The notes under the pieces are model-generated. The model did not search any database, was not told the DNA's origin, and worked only from the letters and a program-made list of their open reading frames with translations. This document shows, piece after piece, positions 26,197 through 34,800 of a stretch of 47,322 nt of DNA; position 1 is the stretch's first letter, and the number at the start of each line of letters is the position of its first letter. The position numbers were made by a program, and so were the translations under genes. Origin of the DNA: a virus; the IMG/VR virus record IMGVR_UViG_3300032047_000029, positions 1 through 47,322 of that record; one strand, given 5' to 3'.

Positions 26197-28830
26197 CTAC
26201 TTCACGACCGTGAATTTGTTAGCTTTAATTCTCTTATCTGTTTCAAGAACAAATATATAAACACCTGGTTCTAATACTTTATGCTCTTGATAAACACTTT
26301 CTTCTGGTAACCACGCACCTGGTGTGTTACTAAAATCAAATGTATGAATACCTTGTGAAACTGGTTCATCTAATAATTTACCAATATACTGTCCCATTGA
26401 ATTTAAGATGTAGATTTTAACATCAGTTAACTCATCTACATAAAATTGGAACTTTGTAGTTTCATTAAATGGATTAGGATAGTTATAAGTTATCTCATCA
26501 TCATCTGGTTCTCCACCACCGAATGCCCAATACTTATTCCATACTAATATTTTACCATCTTGTTTATTTACTAATAAATCTTGACCACTTGGATTACCAG
26601 CTACACCTTTACCAACAAATTGTACATCTGCTTCAGTCCACTCTGAATCAGGAAAATCTGCTTGGAAAATCATATTCAATGCAATCATAGGTTCATTAAT
26701 CCAATATTGTTGTGGTGCATTACCTGGTGAATAATCCATACCACCAAACGATACTTTCTGATACCCTATATCATCAGGTTCGTGTACATTTACATAAGTA
26801 AACCACGGGCCTGGAAGAACATCTGTTTTCATATCAATAAATGTTAACTGATTGGTATTGAATAACACCTCGAACTCAAATCCAGCAACATCAATATTTT
26901 TTAATTGGTCTGGTGTAATATAAAATGGTACTTCTATTTGGTCACCACTTTGTACTCTGACAGTTGAATCTGCTGGCATTGAGAAAAATACATCTGGAGT
27001 TTGAGTAGCAATTTTATTTGCCCAAGTACCTGGTGCACTTCCGTTACCCCAACGATAGAATGTTGTTCCATTTACATCTATATACCCATCTGCATCATTA
27101 CCTGGTTCTTGTACTTTAGTACCAGTATTATTAATATCTCCTGTAAAGAAATATCCCCAATCAGGTAAAGTTAAATCTGGATTAGCATCACTACCATATG
27201 TAGAGTTACCTGCACCTAATGTTACACCCAAAGTATCTAACCCAGTCTGAATTGTATTCATCAATGGATTAGTAACTTCTATTACTCCAAAATTTAATTC
27301 TTCGGATTGGTCAAAATCATCATCCTCAAAGACTGTAAATTCGTATTTCTGTGCTCCTAAATCTTCATACCATTCATATGGAAATGGATTACCATTTTCT
27401 TTTAATGTATCAATCGTACTCCAATTCTCATATGAGTTTCCATTTAAGTGTGTATAGTTTTCAAATATACCTGAAGTATATGCCCATAAGAAATAAGCAT
27501 CATTTAATTGAAATACATCATCACCATCAACATCACCAATAAAATATTCAACTGCATCTAAAGTATCAACACCTGTTACTGATTTCCATTTGTTACTTTG
27601 AAAATTAAATGCAGCAATAGCATCATTAATATTTGTAATTGCATATCTATCAAGTTCGTATTGTGTATGTGTACCTATATCATCATCTGCATCTGGTGGA
27701 TAAAACGATACACGATAGTAATTATTTCTTGGTAATTGAATATTAAAATATCCTCTATCATCAACAAATGTAGAATCATAATAACTAATTCCTAAGAAAC
27801 CCTCACCTGGTAAAGTTTGTGCTGCAGTAGTTCCTTGGTCATCAAACCAAAATGTAGATGTTCCATCACCGATAACATCATCAGTAGTGGTTTCATCAGT
27901 ATTACTTGTCTCATCATCTATATCCTCAATGTTATACCAATTAGAAACACTACCTGGATTACTTTGGTCAAGTTCAAATACAACTTTCCAATAAGGATAA
28001 GTTCTATCATCATTAGTACCATTTCTTTGTGCGTATCTAAAGAATCCCTCAACATCTAAAAGTTTTGGATGTAGTGTGATATCTCCACGAGCACCACCAT
28101 CATCAGTTTCTTCCGTTCCCCAATTACCATCGATGTAAACCTTGTAATCTAAAAGATAATCATCTGAAGCGTATGTGTAGTACCCAAAACCACCATTGTA
28201 TAATGTTGGAACTCTAAACGATTGTGGTGAAAAATTATCTACTACATCTTCTATTTTAAAATTTAATTTTATTAATTGTTTTTGTACACCATCACCACCA
28301 CCAAATTCAAAAGTATTTCCATTGTGTGATACCATAGTGATTCTTAACCAATCATATCTATTATTGTTTTCAGATATTTCACCATCTGCAGTTTGAAGTG
28401 AATCAATATATCCTACATTAGAATAGTGTACAACTTCATATGAGTAATCTGCTCCTGCAGTTGAATCTCCCTCTGTTGCACTTGATAAGTGAGAACCCTT
28501 TAATACTTCTGTATCATCGTGGTCCCAATCAATTAAATCATTGTCAAAAACTATATCTAATCTAAATGCTGTTATATCTGCACCATTATCATCAAGTGTA
28601 ACTTCCATTGTCATCACACTATCTCTAAATGCATCAAAGTTATTGTTATACAATGCAGGATTATCTTTATCATCTGCAAGGTATGTTTGTAGTTGGAAAG
28701 TTTCCGATTCTCTCCACCAAGTTTTTGGTAAATTATATTCGCCTGTTTGTTTGATTCGGATTATCGGCTCTTGTGCCCACGATAGGGAAAGTACCAATAA
28801 TAGAACCAAAGATTTTAAATAATTGGACAT
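26197..28830 (-). CDS. Large secreted protein with cohesin-like and dockerin-like regions and a T9SS sorting domain
   Basis: 877 residues. Signal peptide (MSNYLKSLVLLLVLSLSWA, cleavage before QEPI). Residues ~40-190 and ~620-730 have cohesin-like beta-sandwich features (ITAFRLDIVFDNDLIDW; VAGFEFEVLFNTNQLTF). Near 430 is a dockerin-like calcium loop, GDVDGDDVFQLNDAYFLW. The last ~90 residues form a type IX secretion sorting domain: NYPNPFNETTKFQFYV, VKIYILNSMGQYIGKLL, GIHTFDFS, LEPGVYIFVLET and KFTVVK. T9SS exports such proteins across the outer membrane of FCB bacteria and attaches or releases them. AAGGA precedes the ATG. No catalytic domain was recognised; adhesion, matrix scaffolding or receptor masking are candidate roles. 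It heads the accessory operon continuing with the PorV-like protein. Confidence 0.8.
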   Translation of the reverse strand: MSNYLKSLVLLLVLSLSWAQEPIIRIKQTGEYNLPKTWWRESETFQLQTYLADDKDNPALYNNNFDAFRDSVMTMEVTLDDNGADITAFRLDIVFDNDLIDWDHDDTEVLKGSHLSSATEGDSTAGADYSYEVVHYSNVGYIDSLQTADGEISENNNRYDWLRITMVSHNGNTFEFGGGDGVQKQLIKLNFKIEDVVDNFSPQSFRVPTLYNGGFGYYTYASDDYLLDYKVYIDGNWGTEETDDGGARGDITLHPKLLDVEGFFRYAQRNGTNDDRTYPYWKVVFELDQSNPGSVSNWYNIEDIDDETSNTDETTTDDVIGDGTSTFWFDDQGTTAAQTLPGEGFLGISYYDSTFVDDRGYFNIQLPRNNYYRVSFYPPDADDDIGTHTQYELDRYAITNINDAIAAFNFQSNKWKSVTGVDTLDAVEYFIGDVDGDDVFQLNDAYFLWAYTSGIFENYTHLNGNSYENWSTIDTLKENGNPFPYEWYEDLGAQKYEFTVFEDDDFDQSEELNFGVIEVTNPLMNTIQTGLDTLGVTLGAGNSTYGSDANPDLTLPDWGYFFTGDINNTGTKVQEPGNDADGYIDVNGTTFYRWGNGSAPGTWANKIATQTPDVFFSMPADSTVRVQSGDQIEVPFYITPDQLKNIDVAGFEFEVLFNTNQLTFIDMKTDVLPGPWFTYVNVHEPDDIGYQKVSFGGMDYSPGNAPQQYWINEPMIALNMIFQADFPDSEWTEADVQFVGKGVAGNPSGQDLLVNKQDGKILVWNKYWAFGGGEPDDDEITYNYPNPFNETTKFQFYVDELTDVKIYILNSMGQYIGKLLDEPVSQGIHTFDFSNTPGAWLPEESVYQEHKVLEPGVYIFVLETDKRIKANKFTVVK

Positions 28831-28946
28831 TTAAAATTCCTTATATGTTGTTATTCTATCTCTATGTTAACCTTCCGCTCGCGGGTATGCTACGGATTAA
28901 ATTTTGGAACTCTTCGTTCCAATAATAAATATAATATATTTACAAA
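28831..28946. promoter_or_regulatory. Intergenic gap with hairpins before the T9SS-cargo operon
   Basis: 116 bases. It holds a perfect stem-loop TTGGAAC-TCTTC-GTTCCAA (28,904-28,922) and a short GC-rich stem CCGC-TC-GCGG (28,875-28,884), both unusual in this AT-rich genome. In coding orientation ATATTTATTATT, similar to the candidate viral promoter element, lies ~95 bases before the ATG. Neither hairpin is followed by a clear T-run, so a leader structure or processing site is more likely than an intrinsic terminator. The gap separates the tail genes from the envelope block. Confidence 0.4.
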
Positions 28947-29954
28947 TTATACATCAAATCTAACAACTATCGAAGTTTGTGTTTCTTTTGATAATTTGAC
29001 TGGTTTAGCTAATTTACCAACCACCAATAACTCATTACTATCATTATACAAACCGACTGTTGTTAGATAAGGTTCGAACGCTGAATGTGTTACGAATCCC
29101 TCATACTTTGTTGCTGCATTATATTCTTCTTTATAACTCCCAGTCCCTTGTCCAGATGGGTCTGAACCAGGTGGAAAAAATTGTGATATATTGTTACTAC
29201 CTTTACCTACTGAAATACTACCACTTCGTTCAAATGTTGAACTTATATTTGTTGTAGCATTATATTCATTAGGTTCTAAAGTAACTACATATTCATACTC
29301 ATAAATTGTTTGAGTAGATTTATATTTTAAATCGTGACCAGTATCAGTTCCAGCATTTGATAATGAACCCGTATCTGTGATTACTATCACACCATGCTCA
29401 TAAAAAGCATTTCCTACTTGTGAACCACTTCCGTTTGCATCTGCTTTATCATAATCAAAAGAACTTGATTTGTAAGCTGCAAAACTTGATGAGTAATTGT
29501 AATCGTAAATATTACCATCACCATCATCTCGTAAATCATAAGTGATTCCACCAGTAGTTACATCCATTTGGATACTACCAGGTTTTACTTTTTCACCAAA
29601 TAAGTTTCTTGGTATTGTGAATACTCTTGCACTTCCGTGTAATACTTTTTTTGTTTTTGTATAATTGTTACTACCGAAAGTTCTAAGTGGTTCATCATTT
29701 TCATAATACGCATTCTTAATCATAAAGTAATTTGGAATATCGTAGTATGTACCAAATTCAAATCCACCACTTGCAGGAACATATTTTCCAAAACTTTGTG
29801 ATGCAGCTGAACCAGTCATAAAATTATGAATAGAACCACTAACTGCTTTTAAAACAAGATGTCCACTCCCACTACTAATATTAGTAAGAGTGAAATCTTT
29901 AAATACTTTAAAAGGTCTGATTGACTTATCTGATGGGTCAATGTTCTTTAACAT
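28947..29954 (-). CDS. Tail/baseplate structural protein (paralogue of next gene upstream)
   Basis: 335 residues, Ser/Gly/Tyr-rich and predominantly beta, with no signal peptide. The C-terminal ~40 residues (TTVGLYNDSNELLVVGKLAKPVKL...SIVVRFDV) closely match those of the gene upstream (ITQVGLYNDDNELLAVAKLSKPILK...IIKVKLDF), showing a shared domain and likely gene duplication. This ending recalls large structural proteins of marine T4-like phages, where it sits in tail or baseplate components. AGGGG lies before the ATG. Exact position in the particle is unknown. Confidence 0.65.
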   Translation of the reverse strand: MLKNIDPSDKSIRPFKVFKDFTLTNISSGSGHLVLKAVSGSIHNFMTGSAASQSFGKYVPASGGFEFGTYYDIPNYFMIKNAYYENDEPLRTFGSNNYTKTKKVLHGSARVFTIPRNLFGEKVKPGSIQMDVTTGGITYDLRDDGDGNIYDYNYSSSFAAYKSSSFDYDKADANGSGSQVGNAFYEHGVIVITDTGSLSNAGTDTGHDLKYKSTQTIYEYEYVVTLEPNEYNATTNISSTFERSGSISVGKGSNNISQFFPPGSDPSGQGTGSYKEEYNAATKYEGFVTHSAFEPYLTTVGLYNDSNELLVVGKLAKPVKLSKETQTSIVVRFDV

Positions 29955-29963
29955 TACTTACCC

Positions 29964-30974
29964 CTAAAAATCAAGTTTTACTTTTATTATAGCTTCTCTT
30001 GAATATGATTTTAATATTGGTTTACTCAATTTTGCAACTGCTAACAATTCATTATCATCATTATAAAGTCCTACTTGTGTAATGTACACTTTAGGGTCTT
30101 TAAAGAATGTTGAGTTTGTTAATGAACCATCTGAACCAGTAAAGAATGTTGGATTAGCACTAAAGTTATACTTTTTGTTATTAACCCTACAAAAGAAATT
30201 AGTAGAATTAATCTCCTCTTCTCTTCTTACTTGAAACTTTCCACCAGTTACAATTTTATTAAAAAACTTTTTAGGATTATCATCAAACGCATCTGCACTT
30301 CTTGCAGTAGCCATTCCAGCAATATCATCCATATGAGTTGCATTTAATAATATGATTCCTAAATCTGGAAAAAATGAACCAATCGAACCACCTGTCTGTG
30401 ATGTTGCAGCAGTATTTACAACTCCTGTACCAGTCTCTAATGAACCAGTAACAACATTGTAAACTCTACCACCCTCATTGACAGTTGGATTATTTGTAGC
30501 ACCACTATCATCTATCAAGTGTGTTGTACCAACTTTTAATTCCCAATTACCTGGGTCAATCTTTTCTCTCATTCTTGCTCTATTAAAAGTAATAAAGTAG
30601 AAATCATCAGATGCAGATGGTGCACTTGTAAAAGAAAACTTTTCTGTTAATGGTGGTAACAACACATTAGAAAATTGTCTATACATTGCTTTAGAATCTT
30701 GTCCACCCGTAGTTAATTTTGTAGTATTACCAGCAGAACCACTTCCATTGAAGTGTGCATATCCTAATGAGAATTGTATCTCAGCAGTTGCTGCACTTGT
30801 TGCAGGGTCTTGATGATAAATAGATAAATGTGAACCAGTTACCTGTCCTTGTGAAGATGCAGTAAAGAAAGAAGTTAAAGTTCCACTTCCACCACTAAAG
30901 ATACCACTTGAGATTTTTACTCTTTGGTTCTCCACTACATCATTTGAAAAATCGAATCTTGTAAATACTGACAT
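29964..30974 (-). CDS. Tail/baseplate structural protein (paralogue of next gene downstream)
   Basis: 336 residues, almost the same length as its neighbour and ending in the same GLYNDDNEL-type domain. The N-terminal part (MSVFTRFDFSNDVVENQRVKI) and the middle differ, with a central region containing RRE/NN segments (FQVRREEEINSTNFFCRVNNKKYNF). Predominantly beta and Ser/Thr-rich, as expected for virion proteins. It lies 9 bases from both neighbouring genes in a run of structural genes, so it is probably a baseplate or tail-associated protein; no T4 counterpart was assigned. Confidence 0.65.
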   Translation of the reverse strand: MSVFTRFDFSNDVVENQRVKISSGIFSGGSGTLTSFFTASSQGQVTGSHLSIYHQDPATSAATAEIQFSLGYAHFNGSGSAGNTTKLTTGGQDSKAMYRQFSNVLLPPLTEKFSFTSAPSASDDFYFITFNRARMREKIDPGNWELKVGTTHLIDDSGATNNPTVNEGGRVYNVVTGSLETGTGVVNTAATSQTGGSIGSFFPDLGIILLNATHMDDIAGMATARSADAFDDNPKKFFNKIVTGGKFQVRREEEINSTNFFCRVNNKKYNFSANPTFFTGSDGSLTNSTFFKDPKVYITQVGLYNDDNELLAVAKLSKPILKSYSREAIIKVKLDF

Positions 30975-30983
30975 CTCTTACTC

Positions 30984-31751
30984 CTATAATGTACTTTGGT
31001 CGGCTTTTATCGTAACTGCTACATTAAATGTTGCACCTGTTGATAATCCCACGACCGTTATGTTGGTTGAAGTATCTGCTGTTACTGAACGAGATACAAG
31101 ATTTACTGACCTACCTTGTAGAGTGATTGAACGCTTTCTCTCTTCTTCGTTTAGGAATACTGGTGTTGTTGCACCAGTGTTGACTTGTAAATCATCTATA
31201 TCTTCTTTTTGAATAAAATCAAATTCTTCCATTAATGCTGCTGCACCTAACTTTTGTGCTGCACCTAATTTAAAGAATTTCTTCTTACCCTTAGCTTTCA
31301 TCTTCTTCTTTTTCTTCTTAACAATTACTGGTGTTAAGTTAGCGATAGTAGCATCGTGTAATACGAAACTATATCCTGCTTCTGCATCACTACCATTTCT
31401 TGTATTTGGTGTAATGGTCTGTGTAATACCAGGTCCATTAAAAACCAATGATGGTGATGGAACTTCCAAGATTGGAAGTTTTGCAGTATTCTTTGGAAGA
31501 GATACTAATTTATATCTTAATATTTGGTTCTCATCTACAAATGCTTCTAATAACGGCATGTTTTCTATTACTGCTCCGTAATAATTAGACCCATTAGGAT
31601 GAGCTGTATCCCATAAACGATAATCTACTTCATCGTCTGCTAAAGCAAATTTCGTTATTTTGAACTCGTCTTGACCTCTTGCGAGTAATTCTCGACCTTT
31701 CTTCGTAAGAACGGCATCGACGGTTACGCTTGTGTTATTTAAAAATCCCAT
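30984..31751 (-). CDS. Tail structural protein with internal poly-lysine patch
   Basis: 255 residues. The N-terminus MGFLNNTSVTVDAVLTKKGRELLARG followed by ITKFALADDEVDYRLWD is a pattern I associate with conserved structural proteins of marine T4-like phages. A striking basic tract (VKKKKKKMKAKGKKKFFKLG) occupies residues ~142-161, between two beta-rich parts. The C-terminal half is Thr/Val-rich (SVTADTSTNITVVGLSTG), like a beta-sandwich. The basic patch could contact DNA, lipopolysaccharide or an acidic partner in the baseplate. AGGAG nine bases before the ATG and the 11-base promoter candidate ~45 bases upstream indicate the start of a transcription unit. Confidence 0.65.
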   Translation of the reverse strand: MGFLNNTSVTVDAVLTKKGRELLARGQDEFKITKFALADDEVDYRLWDTAHPNGSNYYGAVIENMPLLEAFVDENQILRYKLVSLPKNTAKLPILEVPSPSLVFNGPGITQTITPNTRNGSDAEAGYSFVLHDATIANLTPVIVKKKKKKMKAKGKKKFFKLGAAQKLGAAALMEEFDFIQKEDIDDLQVNTGATTPVFLNEEERKRSITLQGRSVNLVSRSVTADTSTNITVVGLSTGATFNVAVTIKADQSTL

Positions 31752-31795
31752 TGTTTTTACTCCTATTGATTTGAACTAAGATGGATTGCGTTCAT

Positions 31796-31806
31796 TATAT
31801 AAATAT
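31796..31806 (-). promoter_or_regulatory. Candidate viral promoter element TATATAAATAT between tail genes
   Basis: An identical 11-mer to those at 14,840 and 43,899, placed 44 bases before the ATG of the 255-residue structural gene in a 70-base gap. Genes on both sides are on the minus strand, so if it is a promoter it should act leftward; in that sense it reads ATATTTATATA followed by ATGA, and the overlapping TATAAT (31,794-31,799) could also be a sigma-70-like -10 box. The plus-sense TATAAATA would only give antisense RNA. Confidence 0.42.
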
Positions 31807-31821
31807 AAGAATCCAAAGTTT

Positions 31822-34800
31822 TTACTCAACTTTTAACTTAGAATCACCAGGTTCTTGTGTTACCAACTTAGTAGGTGTGGTAATTGTTATTTCGACTGGG
31901 TCTAGTCCATCTATTGTGTTATCTTTTGTTAAATTACTACCTTTATAAAACAATCTAAATAGTGAAGAATCGAGTGCTACACTTGTAAATGAACTTCTCT
32001 CGAATGATGCACTAAATTGATAGTTTCCATTAAATTCTGTGTGATATCCATATCCTTTTGCTATCGAATCTGATAATGAACTCGTATAGTAAGGAACTTT
32101 AATATCGTTGTGTTCTGATAAACGAGAAGCAGTTATAAAGGGTTGAACTGTCTCTTCAAATGTTGTATCTATATCACCAAATGTAATACTTGCTGTTGCG
32201 TATAATGATAAGAATGGTGTTCGTGGGTCTATCTCATCTATTTTGTTCAATGTTGGATTTCCTAATATTCCAACCGAACCACTATCCATTGTGTATAATA
32301 TTATTTCACTTTCATATACTGGATATTCTCCAGATAGTGAATATGGATTTGGTGAATCGGAACTACTTAATCTACTTGATAATTGTATTCCATCTGCAAA
32401 GTGTCCAGCATTTTCATAATATGTATTTTCAAACTCTGGTATTTTTCCTACAACTTGTTTACTTCGTTCTAAAATATTTGGTTCTATTAATAAACCAAGT
32501 GTTGCATTTGTTCTTGCTGGAATCATTGCTCTTAATTGTTTCCATATACTACCATCAAAAAATTCTATAATTCTCATATAATCCCAAAAGTTATTTGAAC
32601 GATTATATTTTTTCCAATAATCTCTTTGTACTCTATCTAATCCACGATAGTAATCAGAATATTGGTCTCTTGGGTCTCCAATTTCATTATCAAGATTTAT
32701 ATCTGCTAATGAATACATTATATCTTCATTTACTACATCTGTAGGTGAGAAGAATACTCCAAGTTTATTACTATCTATTGGTGCAAAATCTAACGATGAT
32801 GCTTCAACTCTAATATTAGAAGATAAGTTACCAGTTAGTTTTGTTGCCTCAGTTCTAATCTTTGTTGCATTTCTACGAGACGGTCCTACATTTGGAACTC
32901 TTAGTTTTTCTTGGTCTACTAAACTTCTAAATGGATTACCACTAAATCCAACTGCACTCGCACTTGGAAAATAACTTGTAGTGTAAGATTTATCATCAAG
33001 TGATTCTGGTAAAGTATTTAAATCAGTATTATCATTTAATGGTAATCTAAATATTAAATTATCATATGCAGAACTTGTTGTATTACCATTATAACTCTTT
33101 GGTGCTTGGACATGATTATCAAATACACTTTGTGATAATGGTTCACTCCACAATCTAAACTCTTGCATTGAACCACTAAATCTTGTACCAAACTCTCCGT
33201 TACCACCTATATAAAATGTACCATCATCGTGTACTGATTTATTAAACGCTGCTCCTGCTGAAGCATTTCCATCTATATTTACACTTTCACTTGTTTGATA
33301 TAAAATAACTTGTCTTGTAGCATCATATTGTTTTGATGTTAACTGATATGTTATATCTTGTGCATTTCCATCTGCAGTTAAATCTAACCCACTTTGTGAT
33401 ACTCGTGTTAACATCACACTCCACATATCATTATTATAATATGGTTGTAGTGATGATGTCATAAATTGAATACCTGTTGATGCAGATACACTAAATTTTA
33501 ATTTACCATAAGCATCAGTTAATCCATTATCTTGTATTTGAATTGCAAAACTATGATTACCAACACCCTTTTGAACTAATGTCATATCCTTTGATGTTGG
33601 TGCTCTAAATCTAAATTCTAAAGTTTCTGGTTTGATTCCACTTGTACTATCATCTTGCCAAGGAAATTGTAAATACTCACTTGATTTAAAATCAGCAGCG
33701 TAACTAAACTTTCTTTTTATTTCGTGACTAACTCTATCATTTAAATCTGGTCCACCATATTCTCTAATTCTTAAAATAGAACTTGGAATACCATAACAAT
33801 TTATCAAACCTTTCATTGCTCGTTGGTTACCTTTGTTCTTCATAAAGAATGGCATATTAGCTAAAATTCTTTTCCATATTTCTTCGGTTACGGCTTCTTG
33901 TGGTGATTCGTATTTATCTTGACCATCTGCTGTTTTACCTAATAAGTATTCTGGTAAAATAACTAAATCATTTCCACTATCAACTTCAAAACCCATACTC
34001 TTTGCAACTTCACGAACTATATCTTTAGAGATACCCTCTGATAATTTATTACTTCGTTCATTGATATCTGTAAAGTGTCTTATGTATCCCCATATCTCAT
34101 CAAATTGTTGTCCTGTCATATCCATAAAATCTAAGAATACTTTATTCTCAGTATCACTTGCTACATGCAGTGGTAAATTATTTACCAATCTATTCTGATT
34201 GTATGTATCGAAATCTTTTGCGTATCCAGTCCAAGTATCAAACCAAGTAGTAAATGTTGAACCACTTGTATGTTCTAATATAAAGTTTGTGCCATCTTCT
34301 CTTGAACCACTTGTCTTAGGCCAAGATGCATCATAGAACTCACCAAGAGAACTTGTTGCATAACTTGATGAGACTGTATATAGATAATTTTCATATGGGT
34401 CAAAACTATTTATAACTTCTCGTTTTCTCATATTAATATTTGCACGAGTATCTGCAGATGATGTAATATTTATCAATGCATGTGAATCAGTTTTATAACC
34501 CTCAATTAATTTTATCTTCTTTTTAAAGTTTCTTATTCTATTTTCCGCTCCACCAAAATTAACAAAGTTTCCAAATCCATAATCAGTTCTATCACTACCA
34601 AGTGCATCAGTTCGTATGGAATAATCAATACCCAATTGTACATCTAATAAACTACTTGAGTGTATGTGATTCGTTATATCATCTTGAACTGAAGTATCAG
34701 TTCCAATTAAATCATCATACTTTTTAAAATTAGTACTTCTAAAATTAATTGGATTGGTTGTTGAATTTAAATTTGGAACTCTTAAAAATAATGCTACGGG

